Origin: Sphingobacteriales bacterium
GTDB lineage: Bacteria; Bacteroidota; Bacteroidia; Chitinophagales; Chitinophagaceae
Length of the DNA stretch: 10,389 nucleotides
Direction: 5' to 3'
Assembly: GCA_947472965.1 (NCBI GenBank)
Contig: CANJEF010000019.1
Coordinates: forward strand, 1 to 10,389
Shown here: positions 1 to 7,805 of the stretch, piece after piece
Position numbering within the stretch: the stretch's first letter is position 1
Layout: every line of letters starts with the position of its first letter
Notes under the pieces: model-generated
Database searches by the model: none
What the model saw: only the letters and a program-made list of their open reading frames with translations
Told to the model about the DNA's origin: nothing
Translations under genes and position numbers: made by a program

Positions 1-801
1 ATTTTCTGCAGCACCCTCTTTAAAATAATTTTTAACAATTCTATCCTCTATGCTATGAAATGTGATTACTGCTATCCTTCCGCCAGGCTTTAATAACGCA
101 GAAGCTTGTACCAACATATCAGTGAGCGCAGCAACTTCATCATTCAAGGCCATTCGCAATGCTTGAAAGAGTTGTGCGAAATATCTTTTGGGATTGCCCT
201 TTACGACAGAGGATACGGCAGACTTTAACTCATTGATGGTCTTGATGGGATTGGTTCTGGCTTGTGTCTCAAGCAAACGTGCAAGTGTTTTAGAATTGGT
301 GATCTCGCCATATTCCTGAAAAATATACTGAAGCTTCTCGGCAGACATCTCTCGTAATAGGTCAGCAGCCGTTTTTTCTTGTCCCCTATCCATTCGCATA
401 TCCAACGGCGCATCAAAACGAATTGAGAAACCTCTTGAAGGTTGGTCAAATTGATGACTACTTACTCCAAGGTCTGCGAGTATGCCATCTACCTGATCAA
501 CTCCATGTAAACGCAGAAACCGTGAAAGGTGTCTGAAATTATGTGGGATAAAAACCAAGCGGTTGTCATCAGGAACATTTACCCTTGCATCCTCGTCCTG
601 ATCAAAAGCGAAGAGTCTTCCTTCCGAATTCAACCTATTGAGTATTTCCCTGGAATGTCCTCCCCCACCAAATGTGCAATCAATGTATATTCCAGATGGG
701 TTGATATCCAATGCATCAATCGATTCTTTCAACAAGACTGGAACATGATAGGAATTTCCCGCATTATCAATCAGGACTCCAGTTTGTTCATGTTCATTCA
801 T
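1..801 (-). CDS. rsmH: 16S rRNA (cytosine(1402)-N(4))-methyltransferase RsmH, 3' end cut off
   Basis: RsmH (MraW) uses S-adenosylmethionine to methylate N4 of C1402 in 16S rRNA, in the decoding centre of the small ribosomal subunit. The reverse strand reads openly for 267 codons from an ATG at 801 to the window edge. Visible family motifs are HVPVLLKE (19-26), the SAM-binding DCTFGGGGHS (41-50), FDQDEDA (66-72), ADLGVSSHQFD (109-119), RGFSIRFDAPLDMRMD (123-138) and FHSIEDRIVKNYF (248-260). The family is usually about 300-315 residues, so roughly 35-45 C-terminal residues lie off the left edge. It starts 11 bp after the mraZ stop with no clear Shine-Dalgarno, as expected for the second gene of a dcw cluster. 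The gene is identified with high certainty; the exact start is slightly less sure. Confidence 0.96.
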   Translation of the reverse strand, partial: MNEHEQTGVLIDNAGNSYHVPVLLKESIDALDINPSGIYIDCTFGGGGHSREILNRLNSEGRLFAFDQDEDARVNVPDDNRLVFIPHNFRHLSRFLRLHGVDQVDGILADLGVSSHQFDQPSRGFSIRFDAPLDMRMDRGQEKTAADLLREMSAEKLQYIFQEYGEITNSKTLARLLETQARTNPIKTINELKSAVSSVVKGNPKRYFAQLFQALRMALNDEVAALTDMLVQASALLKPGGRIAVITFHSIEDRIVKNYFKEGAAEN

Positions 802-812
802 GTCAACTTTTT

Positions 813-1271
813 TTAGGTTGTCTCTTTTTTGGCCATCACTTCAGCAGCAAGGGTGCTAAAGGCTTCCGGTGAAAAAGTGTCAAAGAACTGTTGATACTTA
901 TTTTTATCCCATATTTCCAATTTGTTGACCGCCGAAACCAACACGATATCCTTCTCCAAACCAGCGTGCTCCAGGAGGTTTTTAGGCAAGAGGATCCTTC
1001 CAGCACCATCAAGCTCAAGTTGTATTGCGCCATTTAGAAAATAGCGGCGGAACTCACGGACTTTTGGATCAAAATCATTTAATGAACTGATATTCTCATA
1101 AATAGGCTTCCAACTTTGGATTGGATAAACCGTTAGGCATTTTTCAAAGCCCCTGTTCACAACAAAAACAGGTTCAACTCCTTCTGGCAGTTGTTTTTTT
1201 ACTCCTGCCGGGAGAAGAAACCTACCTTTGCTATCGAGGGTAGCTTCATATTCACCTAAAAAACCGATCAT
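813..1271 (-). CDS. mraZ: Transcriptional regulator MraZ
   Basis: MraZ is a DNA-binding protein of the SpoVT-AbrB fold that controls its own division/cell-wall (dcw) cluster; it forms ring-shaped oligomers that bind tandem short repeats. The 152-residue product has the two expected tandem half-domains, each with the DxxGRxxLP signature: DSKGRFLLP at 13-21 and DGAGRILLP at 88-96. The second is followed by NKLEIWD (116-122), typical of the family. Length matches the usual 140-155 residues. The ATG at 1271 is supported by an AGGAG three bases upstream, the only clear Shine-Dalgarno seen in the window. The gene heads the mraZ-rsmH order seen in most bacterial dcw clusters. Four 10-bp direct repeats lie 29 bp upstream and probably serve as its own operator. 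Confidence 0.96.
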   Translation of the reverse strand: MIGFLGEYEATLDSKGRFLLPAGVKKQLPEGVEPVFVVNRGFEKCLTVYPIQSWKPIYENISSLNDFDPKVREFRRYFLNGAIQLELDGAGRILLPKNLLEHAGLEKDIVLVSAVNKLEIWDKNKYQQFFDTFSPEAFSTLAAEVMAKKETT

Positions 1272-1274
1272 TTA

Positions 1275-1279
1275 CTCCT
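1275..1279 (-). promoter_or_regulatory. Shine-Dalgarno sequence of mraZ
   Basis: The minus strand reads AGGAG, then TAA, then the ATG of mraZ. The motif is a plain Shine-Dalgarno core, but the 3-base spacer is shorter than the usual 5-9. It stands out because the other complete genes here have no better than AAAG-, GAG- or AGAG-like traces, in line with the known scarcity of Shine-Dalgarno sites in Bacteroidota. It may be functional or incidental. Confidence 0.5.
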
Positions 1280-1300
1280 ATTTTGAGTGAAAAATAACAT

Positions 1301-1340
1301 ATAATGACACAAATTAACACAAATTCCCACTTTAAAACAC
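1301..1340 (-). promoter_or_regulatory. Putative MraZ operator: four tandem 10-bp repeats
   Basis: Read on the minus strand toward mraZ, four 10-mers follow one another without gaps: GTGTTTTAAA, GTGGGAATTT, GTGTTAATTT and GTGTCATTAT. Each begins with GTG, and most continue with an A/T-rich tail. The period is exactly one helical turn, and the stretch includes AAAGTGGGA. Known MraZ operators have the same design: TGGG-type boxes every 10 bp in Escherichia coli, and AAAGTG-type boxes in Mycoplasma. The repeats end 29 bp before the mraZ ATG, so bound protein would overlap the promoter zone. The repeats are seen directly; the function is inferred from layout and position. Confidence 0.7.
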
Positions 1341-1454
1341 CAATCAACTAGTCTATATTTATCCACAAGCAAAAGCCACTATGGGCATGGATTTGAGCGA
1401 AAAACCGAATAAATAGTGTGCATATATCAAAAAACCTGTTAATAAGCTGTGCAT

Positions 1455-2699
1455 ATGCCTGATTTAAGCCACAACTTAAAAGATATTGAAATGGCAATTT
1501 ATGATTACGATTTGCCACCATCATACATTGCCCATTGGCCTGCAAAAAACAGGCATGATTCCAAACTTCTTGTATATAATGATGGTAACATAAAGACAGA
1601 CACCTATCTGAATATTGCAAAGCATTTACCTGAAAACGCATTGCTTGTATTTAATAATACCCGGGTGATTGCAGCCCGTATGATATTTAAAAAGTCGACT
1701 GGTGCCAATATTGAAATTTTTCTACTTGAGCCGCTAGATGGTGTTGATCATGCAACTGCATTGGCTCAAAAAAATCAGGGTGTTTGGAAATGCCTGGTAG
1801 GCGGCATTAAAAAATGGAAAGAAAATGAAGTGTTGCATCACCAGAGCATAAAAGGGGAAGGCCTCCATGCGCGGTTGCTTGAAAGAACAAACGAGTATTG
1901 CCACATTGAATTCACTTGGGAAAAAGAATGCACCAGTTTTTCTGACATAATTTCATCAACAGGAATTATTCCTCTGCCGCCTTATATAAAAAGAGAAACA
2001 ACAATTGCAGATCGCCAACACTATCAAACAGTATATGCAAAAACAGAAGGTTCAGTAGCAGCGCCAACTGCGGGACTTCATTTCACAAAAGATATTTTCG
2101 ACTCTTTGGAAAATAAAAATATTGTCCATGAATATATCACCTTACATGTAGGTGCAGGAACATTTAAACCTGTAACCACAGTCAACATTTCAGGACATGA
2201 AATGCACGAGGAGTATTTTGAAGTATCTCTTTCGACAATTGATGCGTTGAGTAATGAAAATAAAATAATCATTCCAGTTGGAACAACTTCATTAAGAACA
2301 CTTGAAAGCCTATACTGGATTGGTGTCAAAATCATTATGAATGAAATTAACATTCATGAAAATATTCACCTCGAGCAGTGGGAACACATTGAATTAGGAA
2401 AAAGAAATCATGCTTCACCCAAAGAATCTATGTATGCAATAAGGCAGTGGATGATAGCAAACCAACAACAACATATTGTTGGCACTACAGCAATTTGTAT
2501 AACTCCGGGGTATCATTTTAGAATAGCAAAGGCCCTTGTCACAAATTTTCACCAACCACAATCTACCCTGCTTTTGCTAATTAGTGCAATTATGGGAGAC
2601 CAATGGAAAAACGTCTACGAGTTTGCCCTTAAAAACAATTTCAGGTTTTTGAGTTTTGGAGATGGCTCTTTGCTTTTTATCAAGCAACAGGCAAGCTGA
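1455..2699 (+). CDS. queA: tRNA preQ1(34) S-adenosylmethionine ribosyltransferase-isomerase QueA
   Basis: QueA moves the ribosyl part of S-adenosylmethionine onto preQ1 at the wobble position of tRNA, giving epoxyqueuosine, the penultimate intermediate of queuosine. From the ATG at 1455 the protein has 414 residues. Family blocks are NNTRVIAAR (67-75), EGSVAAPTAGLHFT (198-211), HVGAGTFKPV (231-240), GHEMHEE (247-253), TTSLRTLES (277-285), TNFHQPQSTLLLL (363-375) and FRFLSFGDGSLL (396-407). It is longer than the 356-residue E. coli enzyme, but this fits the longer form I associate with Bacteroidota. An in-frame GTG lies two codons upstream and another ATG at 1491; 1455 keeps the N-terminal KDIxxxxYDYDLP region that I recall from relatives. 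Its last 20 bases overlap the convergent kinase gene. Confidence 0.95.
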   Translation: MPDLSHNLKDIEMAIYDYDLPPSYIAHWPAKNRHDSKLLVYNDGNIKTDTYLNIAKHLPENALLVFNNTRVIAARMIFKKSTGANIEIFLLEPLDGVDHATALAQKNQGVWKCLVGGIKKWKENEVLHHQSIKGEGLHARLLERTNEYCHIEFTWEKECTSFSDIISSTGIIPLPPYIKRETTIADRQHYQTVYAKTEGSVAAPTAGLHFTKDIFDSLENKNIVHEYITLHVGAGTFKPVTTVNISGHEMHEEYFEVSLSTIDALSNENKIIIPVGTTSLRTLESLYWIGVKIIMNEINIHENIHLEQWEHIELGKRNHASPKESMYAIRQWMIANQQQHIVGTTAICITPGYHFRIAKALVTNFHQPQSTLLLLISAIMGDQWKNVYEFALKNNFRFLSFGDGSLLFIKQQAS

Positions 2700-4020
2700 C
2701 AGTAAAGCTGCTGCCATGGCCAACTTTGCTTTCAACCGAAATGGTTCCATCATGGGCTTCAACCATTTTACGTGTATAATTTAGCCCCAATCCAAACCCT
2801 TTCACATTGTGGATATTTCCAGTATGTGCCCTATAAAATTTGTCGAACACATGTGACTGGGTTTCTTTGCTCATGCCAATTCCATTATCCTCCACCGTAA
2901 CAAGAATACGGTTTTTGATATTTTTTGTGTTGATGAAAATGTGAGGGGGGATATCCTCTTTTGAATATTTCAAGGCATTGTCAATCAAATTGGAAAACAT
3001 GTTCATGAAATGTATTGGGTGACCCAAAACCTTATCCTTAATTGCATCGAGATTAAGTATGAGCGTTGCATCTTTCTCTTCTAGCTGCAGTGAAAACTTG
3101 TCGCGTATTTTATTAAGTAAATTATTGACATATAATTCTTCTTTTTCTTTCAATACCTCACTTATATCGAGCTGTGCAGCTTGCAATATTTGCTCAACCT
3201 GCAAATTCATCCTGCTATTTTCAGTCTTGATGATACTTCCAATTGAATTTATTTTTTCCTTATCGCCAATCACCTTTTCATTCTTTAAAGTATCAACAGC
3301 AATCGAAATTGTAGCAAGCGGGGTTCTTAACTCATGAGTCATATTATTGATGAAGTCTGTTTTCATCTCACTCAATTTCTTCTGGGTAAGTATTGTTCTA
3401 ACCGTAACATAAAATGCAGAAATAATAATAAGGGAAAAAATTATTGCAGCAGCAATCATCCATCCAATAGATTTCAATACATAGGATTTAACGCCTGAAA
3501 CTACAACAACTAACTTTTCATCAGGGTCTATATTTTGTATGCCATCTGTCAAAGAGACAAGTGGCCACAATCCGATCATATAGTTTGCTGTATCTTTTTC
3601 GGCAAGTGCATACTGAATATCAAAATCGGGAGATGAAATGGTAGGAGCAAGTTCATTTTTAGCAGACACAATGGCAAATTCAAAATTGACCTCTTTCAAT
3701 TTGTTTGCCGCAAATGCACTACGAAATCTTTTTTGCACTTCATCCACAGAAAATGTTCCGGCTGCTGTTGGTGTTGTGAGCATTGAAATAATCTGGTCAG
3801 TTGGATTTTGGGGAAGTGCTTCCATCGGAAGTTCAGGTGCGGCGGATTCTAGATCCGTAACAAGCGATTCAACAACTTCATATTCTACCATGTCTACCCG
3901 ATCCCTCACCTGTTCATCTTTAATGAGCATCACATTTTTCAACCAGGAATATTGTATAAGAATTATCCCGATAACGGATAGCAGGATCAAGATGGTTATT
4001 AGTGGAAAACTACGTTTCAT
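2680..4020 (-). CDS. Membrane-bound sensor histidine kinase (RprX-like), no adjacent response regulator
   Basis: This is a two-component sensor kinase of 446 residues from the ATG at 4020. A first membrane segment (about 7-24) follows the basic start MKR. A periplasmic region of about 160 residues follows with no domain I recognise, then a second membrane segment (about 186-208). The cytoplasmic kinase core has the H-box FINNMTHELRTP (223-234, phospho-accepting His229), the N-box NLIDNALKYS (344-353), G1 DNGIGM (378-383), the F-box FDKFYR (392-397) and G2 GFGLGL (408-413). All catalytic motifs look intact. No HAMP domain is obvious. In-frame codons reach up to 4068, but starting there would put 16 unremarkable residues before the natural signal anchor. 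No response regulator gene lies next to it, so its partner and signal are unknown. Confidence 0.93.
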   Translation of the reverse strand: MKRSFPLITILILLSVIGIILIQYSWLKNVMLIKDEQVRDRVDMVEYEVVESLVTDLESAAPELPMEALPQNPTDQIISMLTTPTAAGTFSVDEVQKRFRSAFAANKLKEVNFEFAIVSAKNELAPTISSPDFDIQYALAEKDTANYMIGLWPLVSLTDGIQNIDPDEKLVVVVSGVKSYVLKSIGWMIAAAIIFSLIIISAFYVTVRTILTQKKLSEMKTDFINNMTHELRTPLATISIAVDTLKNEKVIGDKEKINSIGSIIKTENSRMNLQVEQILQAAQLDISEVLKEKEELYVNNLLNKIRDKFSLQLEEKDATLILNLDAIKDKVLGHPIHFMNMFSNLIDNALKYSKEDIPPHIFINTKNIKNRILVTVEDNGIGMSKETQSHVFDKFYRAHTGNIHNVKGFGLGLNYTRKMVEAHDGTISVESKVGHGSSFTVSLPVA

Positions 4021-4137
4021 GCCTGGCAAAAATAAGTTTGTATGCCAATGAAGATACAGAACATACATTATTTAACGTAGGTTTAAGAAGCTCTTCGCAA
4101 AACCTATGAAATATTTTTAACACGTCCCTTGAAAATT

Positions 4138-4150
4138 GGAATCCGATTCC
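4138..4150. repeat. 13-bp perfect palindrome between the kinase gene and yqgE
   Basis: GGAATC-C-GATTCC is a perfect inverted repeat with 6-bp arms and a single central base. It lies in the 143-bp divergent intergenic region, 13 bp before the yqgE start codon. Its size and placement would fit a site for a dimeric regulator acting on yqgE or on both divergent genes, but a match of this length can arise by chance. No protein is assigned to it. Confidence 0.35.
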
Positions 4151-4163
4151 TTACATTAGAGTT

Positions 4164-4715
4164 ATGGTTGAAGTCGAAAAAGGAATATTACTAATAGCCG
4201 AACCGTTTATGAAAGATGAAAACTTTCAACGTTCTGTGGTATTGCTTTGCCAGCAGGAGGACGATAGTTCTTTTGGGATTTTGGTTAATAGGAAACTGGA
4301 GTACAACATATCTTATTTTCTTGAAGATTTTTCAGGTTCAAATATGCCCGTTTTTGATGGCGGGCCAGTAGGCAAGGACCATGTTCATTTTCTACATCAG
4401 CATCCTGATTTGATTCCAGGAGGCGAGCATATCATCGATGAAATTTATTGGGGCGGTGATTATGAAGCGGCGGTAAAACATGTTAAAGATGGAACTATCA
4501 ATGAAGATGGAATCAGGTTTTATCTTGGATACTCCGGATGGGGAAAAAACCAACTGAGAAAAGAAATGAAACATAAAAGCTGGATATGTACTGAAGCGAA
4601 TACAACATTGGTTCTACATACGGAGCCGGCGCATATTTGGAGCAATGCCTTAAAAAAACTAGGTGGGGATTTTTTACCAATGATTAACTATCCGCTTGAC
4701 CCCTCTTTCAACTAA
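4164..4715 (+). CDS. yqgE: YqgE/AlgH family protein (DUF179)
   Basis: The 183-residue product belongs to the YqgE/AlgH family, widely conserved soluble proteins of unclear biochemical role; the name AlgH comes from a proposed link to alginate regulation in Pseudomonas. Diagnostic parts are the N-terminal GILLIAEPFMKDENFQRSV (7-25), FGILVNRKL (37-45), GGPVGKDHVHFLH (66-78) and YLGYSGWGKNQL (120-131). The length matches the family. The start at 4164 puts the GxLLIAxP motif next to the N-terminus, as is normal. No Shine-Dalgarno is evident. The gene stands alone, divergent from the sensor kinase, and its stop overlaps the stop of the convergent MFS gene by 4 bp. Family membership is certain; the cellular function is not known. 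Confidence 0.93.
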   Translation: MVEVEKGILLIAEPFMKDENFQRSVVLLCQQEDDSSFGILVNRKLEYNISYFLEDFSGSNMPVFDGGPVGKDHVHFLHQHPDLIPGGEHIIDEIYWGGDYEAAVKHVKDGTINEDGIRFYLGYSGWGKNQLRKEMKHKSWICTEANTTLVLHTEPAHIWSNALKKLGGDFLPMINYPLDPSFN

Positions 4716-5857
4716 TCATTTTGTTCTTTGACCCATTGGGTTAGCAGCAAAATGATCATTCCCAGAAGTATAACAATCACAAGCGAGAGCCTTAATCCAA
4801 TCTGCTGTGCGATGAATCCAATGATGGGTGGTCCTAATAGAAATCCGGTAAAGCCAACACTACTCACCGCTGCAAGTGCCACCGCCGGAGCCATTGATTT
4901 ATTTTTAGATGCGATAATATACACTACTGGAAAAACTGATGACACACCAAGACCAATCATTGAAAATCCAATAATCACAATTACAGGCAATTCAAATATC
5001 AATGACAATGACATTCCTATGATAATAAATAGGCCATTGAGCATCAGTAATTTTTTATACCCCATATGATTCATCAGTCGGTCACCCATAAAGCGTCCAA
5101 TAGCCATGGAAAATGCGAAGGCTGTATATCCAGCAGTGGTAGCCAGACTAATATCCTTCAACACCATCCTATAATACAGTGAGCTCCAATCTGCCATTGC
5201 TCCCTCCGACATAGCAACACAAAAACAAATAAAACCCAACAGTAGCAGTCCTTTCGCTGGCAACACAAAAATTTTGGGTGGATGGTCATGTGCCAAATCT
5301 TTAATTAGAAAAAAATACATGCACATAGAAACCGATATGCCTATCAATGCAATTACCATGAAATGCTGGTCTGTAGAAAAATTCAATTTCATCATCCAGC
5401 CAGTAAAAGCTGCAGCAGAAAAGGCTCCAACACTCCACATCGCATGAAGGCCAGACAATATTGGTTTATTAATTAGGTGTTGAATAGAAAGGCCCTGTGT
5501 ATTCATTGAAATATTCGACATGTTGCCTAAAAATCCAAATAGGAATAACGCAATCGAAAGACCAAAAGAAGAATCAACAGCAGCAACGGAATAAAGCGAG
5601 CATGAATATGATAGCAATGAAAGGAAGCTTATTTTTTTACTTCCGAATTTGTCTACAATCCAACCAGAAATTGGGAGCGCACTTAATGCCCCTAAGGGAA
5701 GCATGAATAAAACGGCACCAAGCTCTGCTTCATTAAAGTTGAATTTGTCTTTTACGGAGGGAATCCTGGATGCCCAGGAAGAAAAAATTAGCCCCATTAA
5801 AAAGAAATAGGATGCTATTGCAAATCTGATCAATACCGGATTTTTCTTCACATTCAA
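4712..5857 (-). CDS. MFS transporter, YbjJ-like
   Basis: This is an integral membrane carrier of the major facilitator superfamily, 381 residues, with hydrophobic segments spread over the whole length consistent with about 12 helices. MFS motif A appears after helix 2 as GWIVDKFGSKK (65-75) and in the second half as GRFMGDRLMNHMGYKK (254-269). The blocks SSWASRIPSVKDKF (26-39), LHAMWSVGAFSAA (137-149) and SEGAMADWSSLYY (217-229) resemble E. coli YbjJ, whose substrate is unsettled, so no substrate is proposed. No in-frame ATG precedes Met21, which lies inside helix 1. The best start is TTG at 5857 with a weak GAG upstream; GTG at 5851 is the alternative. The gene follows atpC by 54 bp on the same strand and may be read through from the atp promoter. 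Confidence 0.9.
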   Translation of the reverse strand: MNVKKNPVLIRFAIASYFFLMGLIFSSWASRIPSVKDKFNFNEAELGAVLFMLPLGALSALPISGWIVDKFGSKKISFLSLLSYSCSLYSVAAVDSSFGLSIALFLFGFLGNMSNISMNTQGLSIQHLINKPILSGLHAMWSVGAFSAAAFTGWMMKLNFSTDQHFMVIALIGISVSMCMYFFLIKDLAHDHPPKIFVLPAKGLLLLGFICFCVAMSEGAMADWSSLYYRMVLKDISLATTAGYTAFAFSMAIGRFMGDRLMNHMGYKKLLMLNGLFIIIGMSLSLIFELPVIVIIGFSMIGLGVSSVFPVVYIIASKNKSMAPAVALAAVSSVGFTGFLLGPPIIGFIAQQIGLRLSLVIVILLGMIILLLTQWVKEQND

Positions 5858-5911
5858 TATTAGCTCAGGGTTGAATTCAATTGGGAAACAACAACTATTG
5901 GAAAGAAAAAC

Positions 5912-6166
5912 TTAAACAGGCACAGCATTTTCCAACAATACCGTAGCCTTGTTGTTCAATACCTCAATAAACCCTCCAGTGATATTATAACTGCTTGTCT
6001 TCCCTTTGTTGTCATGCAAAAGCTTTAAAACACCAATGCCCAAGGCACTGACAATTGAAGCATGTTTTTCAAGTACCTCAAAAGAACCACTAACTCCAGG
6101 CAACTGAAGACCATAGATATCGCCTGAAAATATTTTCTTCTCAGGAGTGAGTATTTCTATCAGCAT
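5912..6166 (-). CDS. atpC: F1Fo ATP synthase epsilon subunit, short form
   Basis: The epsilon subunit is part of the F1 central stalk and couples rotation between gamma and the c-ring. The 84-residue product matches the N-terminal beta-sandwich domain: MLIEILTPEKKIFSGD (1-16), LPGVSGSFEVLEKHASIVSA (22-41) and GGFIEVLNNKATVLLENA (64-81). It ends where that domain ends, so the C-terminal two-helix region of about 50 residues found in E. coli epsilon, which inhibits ATP hydrolysis, is absent. The stop is clean and the downstream 54 bp show no remnant, so this looks like a genuine short form, as is usual in Bacteroidota, and not a truncation. It starts 23 bp after the atpD stop with no Shine-Dalgarno and is surely co-transcribed with atpD. 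Confidence 0.94.
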   Translation of the reverse strand: MLIEILTPEKKIFSGDIYGLQLPGVSGSFEVLEKHASIVSALGIGVLKLLHDNKGKTSSYNITGGFIEVLNNKATVLLENAVPV

Positions 6167-6189
6167 GAATTCAAAAATTAATTTGTTTC

Positions 6190-7698
<1,509 letters not shown>

Positions 7699-7727
7699 TT
7701 ATATTGAAATGACCTATGTTTCGGCCG

Positions 7728-7759
7728 CAAAGGTAAAGAGGATGGGGGGAAGAGAAAAA
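7728..7759 (-). promoter_or_regulatory. Promoter of atpDC (Bacteroidota type)
   Basis: The minus strand carries TACCTTTG (7735-7728), an exact match to the TAnnTTTG -7 element used by the primary sigma factor of Bacteroidota. The matching -33 position, 20 bases upstream, reads TTTT (7759-7756) and not the preferred TTTG. A start about 5-8 bases downstream of the -7 box would give a leader of roughly 30 bases before the atpD ATG at 7689, a sensible length. The element is seen directly; activity is inferred. Confidence 0.65.
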
Positions 7760-7777
7760 TCGAATTCAAGATTTTTC
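7754..7777 (-). terminator. AT-rich hairpin between glpF and atpD, possible weak terminator
   Basis: GAAAAATC and GATTTTTC form a perfect 8-bp stem around an 8-base loop, starting 28 bp after the glpF stop. The 3' arm is U-rich in the glpF transcript, but the stem is AT-rich and followed by UCUUCC in place of a U-run, so termination would be weak. It also overlaps the -33 region of the atpD promoter, so it could instead be a regulatory site or chance. Confidence 0.3.
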
Positions 7778-7805
7778 ACCAATATCTAAAATAAGTATGG
7801 ATTTC

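Noticed and set aside
225..449. A short open frame on the minus strand inside rsmH
   Set aside because: It is out of frame with rsmH, which reads continuously across the region with conserved motifs.
529..816. Plus-strand open frame antisense to the rsmH start
   Set aside because: No recognisable protein features, and the opposite strand is a confident conserved gene.
4027..4034. TATTTTTG on the minus strand, a perfect TAnnTTTG -7 match upstream of the kinase
   Set aside because: It lies only six bases before the ATG at 4020, so transcription would begin at the start codon itself, and no TTTG is found at the proper upstream distance.
4129..4159. TTG, 20 bases, TACATTAG upstream of yqgE as a promoter
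   Set aside because: The -7 element has a mismatch and lies four bases from the ATG, which would require a leaderless transcript; too weak to annotate.
5871..5880. TTGAATTCAA palindrome between atpC and the MFS gene as a terminator
   Set aside because: The flanks do not pair and no loop is possible in a perfect 10-bp palindrome; there is no U-run after it on the transcribed strand.
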